From JACPFJ01 sp036504875 (GTDB lineage Bacteria > Desulfobacterota > Desulfuromonadia > Geobacterales > Pseudopelobacteraceae), in contig DASXUK010000074.1 in assembly GCA_036504875.1 (NCBI GenBank), positions 1 to 58,076 of the forward strand: a stretch of DNA of 58,076 nt, in the 5' to 3' direction. Below are positions 51,411-58,076 of the stretch, in pieces; position 1 is the stretch's first letter, and each line of letters starts with the position of its first letter. Under the pieces are notes generated by a model. The model did not search any database and had not been told where the DNA came from. It saw only the letters and a list, made by a program, of their open reading frames with translations. The translations under genes were made by a program, and so were the position numbers.

Positions 51411-53264
51411 TCAAAACAGATCGACATTATCGCCAAATTCAGATTCAGCACTGTCTGTCTTTTCTTCTGCCTCGTTGGCAATCAAACTGGCCGGGTCCAG
51501 TAAACCGCCACGTTTTCGGGCTATGGCTTCGTGGATGTGCCGTTCGCTTTCCATGGTATAGCGATCCTCCATATGGCGAAGATTCTCCTTGAACTCGGTA
51601 CTGGCAGGCTCCAATTCGCGTGCATGTAGAACAATTCTGTCAAGAACGTTTATGACCTCTTCAGCTACACGCTTTGTCTGCTCATGTACATCAATTCCAC
51701 CTGTGGTCCGTTCAACATCATAGGTCAGCGAGGTCACCTTTTGATTCAATCCCGTCAGGAGTGCACACAGATCGGAATTCATAATGCCGAGGGTGCTTAA
51801 GATTTCTGTTAATTCAATCTCCATTGTGCTGATCTGGGAAAGCAGTTGATTATTATCCGCATCTGTATCTTTAAAAAGGTGCTCGGTTACCTCTTTGACG
51901 CTTGACAGTGTCTGGGAGACAGCCGCGGTCTGAATTACTGCCTCAAGCGAAAGCCGTTTGATAGCCTCGGCCAGAACCCCCAGTGCCGCACCCTCGCGAC
52001 CGGTGTGGGCGGCCTTGATTTGGCTGTTAAGAGCAATCAGATCTATTTCAGACCCTATTTCCTCAATATCCGTAACAAAGCCTGCGATATCCCCAATTGT
52101 TCCGGCCACCTTTTTCATGGTGGTGGACATTTCCTGATCATCCTTAGCGCAGCCGACCAGGACAGCCGTCATGGCCGATAGCCCCCGATTCATACCATCC
52201 ACAAACGAATTTCCGGTCGAGTCAGTGACGCCTGCAATTGTCAGGGTTTCCGTTGCCATTACGCTCTGCTGACGGGCCACATCCCGCAGATTGTCCACAA
52301 TCGAGCAGACCTCAATGTATAGCGCTGAGGAAGCGTGCCTAAGTTGCGCGGACTGAAGCTCGCAGACATCACCAGCCTCAATAATCAGCCTACGTTGACG
52401 CTCCACATCCAAGTCGGCATTACCAACTGCCTCAAAATCAGCCGTCAGTTGTTCCATTGCTTCAACGATATGCTCGACTTGCTGGCGGGTGATATCGTGA
52501 GACTGCAAGGAAGAAACAACCTCACTGATATTGCTACTGACTTCCCCTGAAATCGAAGCAATCAGTCGGCCGAAATCGGTACAGTGTTCATTGACTGCCA
52601 CCAGCTCTTCCAGGCTCTTGATTGTACGTGTCAGGATTCCTCCGATATTAGCATCCTGAATTGTTTTTGAAGAACGAACGATTTTGAGGTTATCAGCGAT
52701 CATAGTGACCAGAATCTGACGTTGTTTCAGAATATTTCCTGATTTTTCATTAACCAGGTGCGAGAGCTTTTCCACATCCATGGCAAGTGTCAGAAAGCCG
52801 GCTCCCTGCTCTCCCAAGCGCGAACTTTCGATTTTCGTGGAGGTACTCAGCATCCGCAAGGTCTTGTACATCTTCTGAAACCCTTCCAGCGGCTCTGAGA
52901 CCTGATCGAGCAGATTCAGTATCCGCTCCAGGGTTTGACAACTATCATCACTTTGAGCGCGGGCAGTGGCTAAATAGGCTTCCATGTCGGCGATCATCTG
53001 GCGCAACCGTTCTACGAGGCACTGCACCCGCTCGCCTGATACCGCATCCACCAGGCGGCTGGCCATTGATGTCAGCTCTGACGAGCGCAGGTAAAATCCC
53101 TGTAGCTGTGACCCTATCTGCAAGAACTCGTCTTCCGTTGTACCGGCCAGTTCCCGCAGGATCGCGAGAGAAGGAGCGATGATCTTGCGCCAGCCAGCAA
53201 TAGCACCTGCATTATCAGGGCTAGGCTGGGGTTCAGTAATATTATGATTTAAGACAGCAGCCAT
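51411..53264 (-). CDS. Soluble MCP-like signalling protein with two degenerate tip motifs
   Basis: A 617-residue almost entirely helical protein without membrane segments. Two stretches echo the conserved receptor hairpin tip: STKIESSRLGEQGAGFLTLA (about 142-161) and DLIALNSQIKAAHTGREGAA (about 408-427). A SHDITRQQVEHI motif lies between them. The C-terminus is acidic and ends FGDNVDLF, unlike the pentapeptide tether of normal receptors. It may be a cytoplasmic receptor or an adaptor that interacts with CheA, CheY or CheR; I cannot tell which. I chose ATG 53264 (AAGGAAG upstream), which avoids overlap with the upstream response regulator. Confidence 0.75.
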   Translation of the reverse strand: MAAVLNHNITEPQPSPDNAGAIAGWRKIIAPSLAILRELAGTTEDEFLQIGSQLQGFYLRSSELTSMASRLVDAVSGERVQCLVERLRQMIADMEAYLATARAQSDDSCQTLERILNLLDQVSEPLEGFQKMYKTLRMLSTSTKIESSRLGEQGAGFLTLAMDVEKLSHLVNEKSGNILKQRQILVTMIADNLKIVRSSKTIQDANIGGILTRTIKSLEELVAVNEHCTDFGRLIASISGEVSSNISEVVSSLQSHDITRQQVEHIVEAMEQLTADFEAVGNADLDVERQRRLIIEAGDVCELQSAQLRHASSALYIEVCSIVDNLRDVARQQSVMATETLTIAGVTDSTGNSFVDGMNRGLSAMTAVLVGCAKDDQEMSTTMKKVAGTIGDIAGFVTDIEEIGSEIDLIALNSQIKAAHTGREGAALGVLAEAIKRLSLEAVIQTAAVSQTLSSVKEVTEHLFKDTDADNNQLLSQISTMEIELTEILSTLGIMNSDLCALLTGLNQKVTSLTYDVERTTGGIDVHEQTKRVAEEVINVLDRIVLHARELEPASTEFKENLRHMEDRYTMESERHIHEAIARKRGGLLDPASLIANEAEEKTDSAESEFGDNVDLF

Positions 53265-53292
53265 GAAACTTCCTTGTGCACTACGATTGATA

Positions 53293-53691
53293 TCAGTTGA
53301 GCAATCCCAGCTGGCGTATTTCATTCATAAGCTTTTGCTTGCTGATCGGCTTTACGATATATGATGTGGCACCACCCTTGTAGAAGGCCTGGACAACAGA
53401 GCGAGGATCATCCAGAGCAGTGGTCATGATAACCTTGACCTCCAGACTGGGTGGGATTTCCATTTCCTTTTCGATTTCCCTGATACGCTTCAGCGCTTCC
53501 TGACCATCTATCCCCGGCATCATTATGTCCATGCAGATCAGGTCGTAGGGGCGCTTGCCAGCATGTGCCAACTGAAATGAGACAATAGCCTCTTCACCAT
53601 TGATGGCAATATCGCAATCACACAACGAAGAAAGCATTTCCTTGAGGATCCGACGCGATATCAAATCGTCTTCCACAATAAGACAGTTCAC
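53293..53691 (-). CDS. Single-domain response regulator
   Basis: A 132-residue CheY-like receiver with phospho-Asp55 (ICMDIMMPGIDG), the acidic pair EDD at 7-9, Thr in IMTTALDD and Lys in IVKPISK. There is no output domain. The start is a GTG with GGAGGAGG upstream. It sits between the REC-kinase and the MCP-like gene, and probably receives phosphate from the adjacent kinase or CheA. Confidence 0.9.
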   Translation of the reverse strand: MNCLIVEDDLISRRILKEMLSSLCDCDIAINGEEAIVSFQLAHAGKRPYDLICMDIMMPGIDGQEALKRIREIEKEMEIPPSLEVKVIMTTALDDPRSVVQAFYKGGATSYIVKPISKQKLMNEIRQLGLLN

Positions 53692-53767
53692 AATTCCTCC
53701 TCCTTTTTAGAAATTTCCGCGGGTCTAGGCGGAAAATCATTTCATAACGCACTTATCCTATTTCAGG

Positions 53768-55027
53768 TCATGCCAATTCAAAACTCAATCTACAACAAAA
53801 CCGGCTACCCTCACCGGGTGTGCTTTCGGCCCAGATTTCTCCGTTAAACAGCGCTGTTATCTGCCGAGCAATGCTAAGTCCCAATCCGGCCCCGCCAAAA
53901 CGGCGATTAAGCGAAGCATCCTCCTGAATAAACGGATCAAAAACGTGCTCAATCATCTCGGGGCGAATACCAATTCCACTGTCACTGACGCTCACGCAGA
54001 TCAGCGCATGATGTTCCTCAATCCGCTCCAGAGAGACCTCCAGGGCTGCGCCTCCCTTTTCTGTGAATTTGAGGGCATTGCTCAGGAGAATGTCCAGCAA
54101 CCTGGTCAATTGTTTGCTATCACATCTTATACAACGTGGCATTGAAGGCGCCAACCGGACTTCAAAAGAAAGTCCTTTTTCAGTGAAATGAGGGTGATGA
54201 GCCGCGGCCACCGACTCAATTGCATTCGGCAGGTCGGTCAGCTCTTGGGAGGCAGTATGGCCGCGGCCAACTCCGCTGGAAAAGGAGAGTACCCGATCAA
54301 CCAGCTCCATCATATTGTCAGCGGACTGGCGGGCCAGACAGAGATATTCAAGCTGGCTGCCGGAGAGATCCGCATCCGCCAGCAAATCAAGGGCGCCGAT
54401 AATTCCATTCATAGGGGTACGCATCTCGTGGGTTATTGTGGTTAGGAATTCTGTTTTATCACTGCTGGCCTTAAGTACGGTCGCGCGCATTGCTTCGAGT
54501 TGAGCAAGAGCATGTTTGAGCTCGTCGGTCCGGTGCGTGACCGCTTGCTCCAGTTCAATACGGTAATCCTTTTCCATCCTGCGAAGGCTGGCATAGGTAA
54601 CCGCCTTACGTATTACCTGCCGCAGGTAGATCAAATCGAATGGCTTGTGAATAAACTCAAAAGCTCCATTTTTGATAGCGTTTACCGCCATCTGCAGCTG
54701 GGCAAAACCGGTCATGACAATAATCGGAACATCCGGCAGTATCTGATGTACTTTGGCAAGAAAGGAGATGCCGTCTTCGCCCGGCATCATTACATCGGTC
54801 ATAATGACATCAAATTCAAAGTTACTAATTAGGCAATAAGCTTCTTCCGTACTTATCGTGGTGCTTACATCGTAGCCTGATTGCTGCTCAAGGCCGATCT
54901 TGATAAGGCGGAGAATATCCTCTTCGTCATCAATAACCAGAATATGCGGTTTCCTCGCATTTTTATAGGGCGATATATCATGCCAGTCGTCAAAACTCTG
55001 TTCCTGTATGTCAACCTGACGAAACAT
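53768..55027 (-). CDS. REC-histidine kinase hybrid
   Basis: A 419-residue cytoplasmic kinase whose receiver is at the N-terminus (about 27-145, Asp78 in IMTDVMMPGEDG). A coiled linker follows, then HisKA (His200 in TITHEMRTPMNG), then HATPase_c with NALKFTEKGG, DSGIGI and GGAGLGL. This order usually means the kinase itself is controlled by another kinase. Its ATG overlaps the stop of the cytochrome gene (TGATG), so the two are translationally coupled, hinting that the cytochrome and kinase act in one redox or gas-sensing pathway. Confidence 0.9.
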   Translation of the reverse strand: MFRQVDIQEQSFDDWHDISPYKNARKPHILVIDDEEDILRLIKIGLEQQSGYDVSTTISTEEAYCLISNFEFDVIMTDVMMPGEDGISFLAKVHQILPDVPIIVMTGFAQLQMAVNAIKNGAFEFIHKPFDLIYLRQVIRKAVTYASLRRMEKDYRIELEQAVTHRTDELKHALAQLEAMRATVLKASSDKTEFLTTITHEMRTPMNGIIGALDLLADADLSGSQLEYLCLARQSADNMMELVDRVLSFSSGVGRGHTASQELTDLPNAIESVAAAHHPHFTEKGLSFEVRLAPSMPRCIRCDSKQLTRLLDILLSNALKFTEKGGAALEVSLERIEEHHALICVSVSDSGIGIRPEMIEHVFDPFIQEDASLNRRFGGAGLGLSIARQITALFNGEIWAESTPGEGSRFCCRLSFELA

Positions 55028-55503
55028 CAGCGTTTAAAGTCTTTAATGGTTGAAATTACAAAGTCGCGCTGGGCAGCATCCTTCTGATGACACCCAAAAC
55101 AGGTTTTGACCGGATCAAGGCCGCTCGGCTTGCTATCCGCGCCATACCCGGCAAACAGCCATCCTCCAGTTTCCTTGGCCCGCTTATCCTTACGCATCAA
55201 AACAACCATGTTTTTTGGGCCGTCTGCGGTTGCATCGCCACCGTTTTTGAGATTGAAATAATCAACAACAATCGTGCTTCCTTCGGGGAAGCGGTTGCCG
55301 GCCTGGTAACCCTGCATGGCCTTCTTATCGGCGTAAATATAGTGGATGCCGTAAAAGAGTGAACTCTTGTCGGTTACAAGCTTGCGGGCACTTTTTTCCC
55401 AGGAAGTATATTTCTTGGGAAGAGCGGGCACGGATAAAGCCCCCACCGGGGAGGAAAATGCCGCGAGAATTGCTACTACCATCAACACACTAGATTTCTT
55501 CAT
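55027..55503 (-). CDS. Cytochrome P460-type c-haem protein
   Basis: A 158-residue exported protein with a Sec signal (KKSSVLMVVAILAAFSSPVGA) and a P460-type fold. It has YGIHYIYADKKAM, RFPEGSTIVVDYF, MVVLMRKDK and GGWLFAGYG, then one c-haem site CFGCHQKD near the C-terminus. Classic P460 enzymes oxidise hydroxylamine or NO with a cross-linked haem. Related beta-cytochromes lack that cross-link, and this sequence alone does not say which it is. It is overlapped by the REC-kinase gene. A TTG-initiated form nine bases longer is possible, but ATG 55503 is the likely start. Confidence 0.85.
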   Translation of the reverse strand: MKKSSVLMVVAILAAFSSPVGALSVPALPKKYTSWEKSARKLVTDKSSLFYGIHYIYADKKAMQGYQAGNRFPEGSTIVVDYFNLKNGGDATADGPKNMVVLMRKDKRAKETGGWLFAGYGADSKPSGLDPVKTCFGCHQKDAAQRDFVISTIKDFKR

Positions 55504-55583
55504 GGATAACAAACCTTTCTATATTCAATTTTCCGCATCTTACACACTGATTGCGTTGTTGTCACGCGAAAGCGATCTGGGAT

Positions 55584-57695
55584 TTACGCTAATTGACTAT
55601 CAATAAGCTCCCTGACCCTGCCTAGCAAAACATGTGATGAGAATGGTTTCATCAGGAGATTTACCTCTTCCTGAATCACCCCTTTCTTGTAAAGGTGCTC
55701 CGCCGAATAACCACTTGCAAACAATACCTTCACCTCGGGTCGGATAAGTTTCAGGTGGTCATGCAACTCTTTGCCATTCATTCCTGGCATTATAACATCG
55801 AGAACAATAAGTGCGATTTGATCCATATTGTTTTTAAATATCTGCAGAGCCTCATCCCCGTTGGTAGCTGGCAGAACTGTGTATCCAGCCTTAGTCAGGA
55901 TATGTCCATTGACCTCCCTGACCCCGTCGTCATCCTCCACCAGCAGGATGGTCTCATTCCCCGCACTTATTTCTAATTTCTTATCATTAAGCAGCTCAAC
56001 CTCATCCTGACTGGTTAACCGGATCGGTAGATGAATGAACACAATAGTTCCGATTCCAGGCGCACTGTTTACATTAATGCCCCCCTCGTGTTGACTGATG
56101 ATGCCATAGGCCATTGATAGACCCAAACCGGTTCCATGGCCGATGGTTTTTGTTGTAAAAAACGGGTCAAAAACCCTGGATTGGGTTGCCTTGTCCATAC
56201 CTGATCCGGTATCAGACACCATTATTTGTGCATACATTCCTCTCTTGAGGCCCTCGAAAGCAACGGGAATCCTGGTGCTGTCGACCAGGGAAGTTTCAAT
56301 GCGAAGGAGTCCCCCTTGCGGCATTGCATCGCGTGAGTTTGCCGCGAGGTTCATCAGCACCTGTTCGAGCTGCCCCCGATCGACAGACACCGGGAGCGGG
56401 ATGGGACTCAGAACCGCTTCCAGCGTGATATCCTCACCGATAATTCGCTCCAGCAGTTCTTTTACTGTCAGTACGATACTGTTCATATCCGCGGAGGACA
56501 ACCGTATGTTCTGTTTTCGGCTGAAGGCCAGCAGGCTGTGGGTCAGCTTTGCGGCTCGTTCGGAGGAATCAAGGATCTGCTGCGCGAATGGTTCCAGTTC
56601 CGGATCCGATTTTGCCTTCATCATCAAAAGGGTGCAGGACCCCATGATGACGGTAAGAATGTTATTAAAATCATGGGCAACCCCGCTGGCAAGGGTGCCG
56701 ATGGAATCCATTTTCTGGGTCTGGAGCAATTGTTCCTCCAGCTGTTTGTGGTCGGTGATGTCGGTGATCATGGCCTGCTTCGATATAGTACCGTTCCCAT
56801 TATAAATTGGTGTATTGGATACATCATACCAACGCCTGTCTTTTGGGCTTTGCATTTCCCATCGTACGTTATTTCCTGCGAAGACTTGGTCGTTGACACA
56901 CCAGGGGCAGACGGAATCCAGCTTATGCAGCACCTCGTAACAAAGCTTTCCAGTGCCGTCATAACCGGTACGCTCTTTAAACCGCTGATTCATATACTCT
57001 ATGCGATAGTCCTGAGAACAAATATAGACCAGGCCGTCAAAAGCATCGATCATTGCCCGGTAACGCGCTTCGCTGTCCTGCAACTCCTTCTCGGCCTGCT
57101 TGCGCTCGCTTATGTCCCTGAAAAAAACCAAGGCGCCGTTTATCCCGTTGAAGTTGAAGGGCACGGCCTGCAAATCAACGTCGAAGAAGGTCCCGTCCAT
57201 CCTCAGACATACTTCATCGGTGGTTGAAACAGGTCGGCGTTCTTCGTTGATGATCCGAATCCGTTCGAGGACCTTATCACGGTAATCGGGATGATATCGT
57301 TCCATTACCTGTGTTCCGAGCAGTTCATCCGGAGACTGGGCAGCAAAGATTGCACAGGCGGAGGTGTTCAGATATGCAAACCGACCTTCGGTCTGAATAA
57401 AGATCCCGTCGCGGGCATTTTCGATAAGGGTAGAATAGCGTGACTCGCTATCCCGCAATTGCGAGGAACTGCGGATAAAACGCGCAACAAAACGATTCAG
57501 CATAAAATACAACAGCGTCGAAGAAACAACAGCGAACAATAAACCCTTGATGGCTGATGCCTGCCTCATCAACGTCAGGTCATGGATCAGCGCGAACTCA
57601 AACAGATCAGTAGAACAAAACCAAAGACCGGTTGCAAGGCTATAAGCAGCAATTATCCTGATCAAAATTGTGTTGAGCTGCCCCTTATTAATCAT
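55584..57695 (-). CDS. Membrane PAS-PAS hybrid histidine kinase
   Basis: A 703-residue sensor with two membrane helices (about 8-30 and 48-70) around a very short periplasmic loop. Two PAS domains follow (about 80-200 and 205-320). HisKA has LASGVAHDFNNIL, HATPase_c has NLAANSRDAMP and GTGLGLSMAYG, and a C-terminal receiver has phospho-Asp in LIVLDVIMPGMNG. The second PAS has a CPWC pair that could bind metal or form a disulfide. ATG 57695 follows TAAGG and a hairpin that ends the upstream receptor gene, so an upstream in-frame start is unlikely. Confidence 0.9.
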   Translation of the reverse strand: MINKGQLNTILIRIIAAYSLATGLWFCSTDLFEFALIHDLTLMRQASAIKGLLFAVVSSTLLYFMLNRFVARFIRSSSQLRDSESRYSTLIENARDGIFIQTEGRFAYLNTSACAIFAAQSPDELLGTQVMERYHPDYRDKVLERIRIINEERRPVSTTDEVCLRMDGTFFDVDLQAVPFNFNGINGALVFFRDISERKQAEKELQDSEARYRAMIDAFDGLVYICSQDYRIEYMNQRFKERTGYDGTGKLCYEVLHKLDSVCPWCVNDQVFAGNNVRWEMQSPKDRRWYDVSNTPIYNGNGTISKQAMITDITDHKQLEEQLLQTQKMDSIGTLASGVAHDFNNILTVIMGSCTLLMMKAKSDPELEPFAQQILDSSERAAKLTHSLLAFSRKQNIRLSSADMNSIVLTVKELLERIIGEDITLEAVLSPIPLPVSVDRGQLEQVLMNLAANSRDAMPQGGLLRIETSLVDSTRIPVAFEGLKRGMYAQIMVSDTGSGMDKATQSRVFDPFFTTKTIGHGTGLGLSMAYGIISQHEGGINVNSAPGIGTIVFIHLPIRLTSQDEVELLNDKKLEISAGNETILLVEDDDGVREVNGHILTKAGYTVLPATNGDEALQIFKNNMDQIALIVLDVIMPGMNGKELHDHLKLIRPEVKVLFASGYSAEHLYKKGVIQEEVNLLMKPFSSHVLLGRVRELIDSQLA

Positions 57696-57717
57696 CCTTA
57701 TATAACCTCGATTGACA

Positions 57718-57741
57718 GAAGGGGCGTGACAACGCCCCTTT
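57718..57741 (-). terminator. Hairpin after the chemoreceptor gene
   Basis: On the minus strand AAGGGGCGTTGTCACGCCCCTT forms an 8-9-bp stem with a short loop. It lies between the chemoreceptor stop and the hybrid kinase start. Few Ts follow, so termination may be partial. Confidence 0.55.
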
Positions 57742-57760
57742 ATCAAATTCCCGCAAATTG

Positions 57761-58076
57761 CTAGTAACTTACGAACTCATCATCCAGATGATCCGGACCG
57801 GACTGCATGTCAAGTCTGACACCAGCCGCCGGCCTTCCAGTTGACTTGGCTGTTTTTATGGCATGCGCTATTTGAATGGATTTGTGAGCAGGGCGGCTAT
57901 TGCGTCCGGAGTTTTTGATGCTGCTGCTATCGATACGGAAGAAGGAGATGGTATCCTTAAGCTGCTCAGCCTGGCCGGAGAGCTCCTCGGAAGTTGAGGC
58001 CATCTCTTCTGAGGCACTGGCATTCTGCTGAATTACAGAATCAAGCTGCTGAATGGCCCTGCTGATTTGTTCGGCG
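57761..58076 (-). CDS. Methyl-accepting chemotaxis protein, C-terminal part (truncated by the window edge)
   Basis: The visible 104 residues are the end of a receptor signalling domain. AEQISRAIQQLDSVIQQNAS and SASEEMASTSEEL are the typical C-terminal methylation helix. GQAEQLKDTISFFRI and an unstructured tail follow. The start, sensor domain and membrane helices lie beyond base 58076. A Ser/Ala-rich helix with EE pairs marks methylation sites for CheR/CheB. The hairpin at 57718-57741 follows its stop. Confidence 0.88.
   Translation of the reverse strand, partial: AEQISRAIQQLDSVIQQNASASEEMASTSEELSGQAEQLKDTISFFRIDSSSIKNSGRNSRPAHKSIQIAHAIKTAKSTGRPAAGVRLDMQSGPDHLDDEFVSY

Noticed and set aside
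1..58076. CRISPR arrays, tRNA or rRNA genes, and GEMM-type c-di-GMP riboswitches
   Set aside because: No regularly spaced repeats, cloverleaf-like sequence, rRNA signature or GEMM-like core were seen by eye in non-coding stretches.

Overview
The window looks like a chromosomal segment of a Geobacter-type bacterium (Desulfuromonadia). The pointers are gene content and order: a periplasmic uptake [NiFe] hydrogenase, a complete glycine cleavage operon joined to lipoate synthesis, kdsB-pyrG-kdsA, valS-nadK-recN, c-type cytochromes and a dense set of chemotaxis and histidine-kinase genes. This is inference from family knowledge; no 16S gene is present.

Layout. 1-2412: 5'-truncated PocR-PAS hybrid kinase, then the relic of a short-chain dehydrogenase C-terminus, a small DUF4124-type exported protein, and a stomatin/NfeD pair on the minus strand. 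4661-8185: [NiFe] hydrogenase small subunit, large subunit and cytochrome b. 8233-15352 (minus): an exported protein, gcvT, gcvH, gcvPA, gcvPB, an octanoyl/lipoyl transferase, lipA and a lipoprotein cytochrome c; the lipoyl genes supply the cofactor GcvH needs. 15445-15630 holds a frameshifted HD-GYP relic. 15685-16933 (minus): aroF behind a leader that encodes a short peptide packed with Phe, Tyr and Trp and ends in a strong terminator, a textbook attenuator layout. 16980-17921: CheV. 18025-20998: promoter, trpE, trpG, exported dienelactone hydrolase. 21154-26383: valS, nadK, recN. 26526-28184: acyl-CoA synthetase. 28270-31544 (minus): kdsB, pyrG, kdsA.

31655-44566 is a 12.9-kb Mu-like transposable element whose two ends I could define. 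Both termini begin TG, carry the transposase-site-like words GTGAAAA at the same two offsets (12-18 and 35-41), and are flanked by the same 5-bp duplication CAGAG. It keeps the Mu-type control and transposition block (repressor, Ner-like protein, operators, DDE transposase, MuB-like ATPase). It has lost nearly all virion genes, keeping only gpG-like and gpP-like genes and a possible gpI fragment. It encodes an unusual tandem Mor activator and an IS630-type transposase just inside its right end. Between the repressor and the left end lies a zinc-ribbon membrane protein that shares a short glycine-rich AGRD motif with the repressor tail.

44621-58076 (minus): a signalling region with EAL-HDOD protein, cheB, cheD, cheR, cheA, cheY, a STAS protein, a soluble MCP-like protein with two degenerate signalling tips, a response regulator, a REC-kinase, a P460-type cytochrome c, a membrane hybrid kinase, and the C-terminus of a chemoreceptor running off the edge. 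Gene overlaps of TAATG, TGATG or ATGA type suggest coupled translation in several places.
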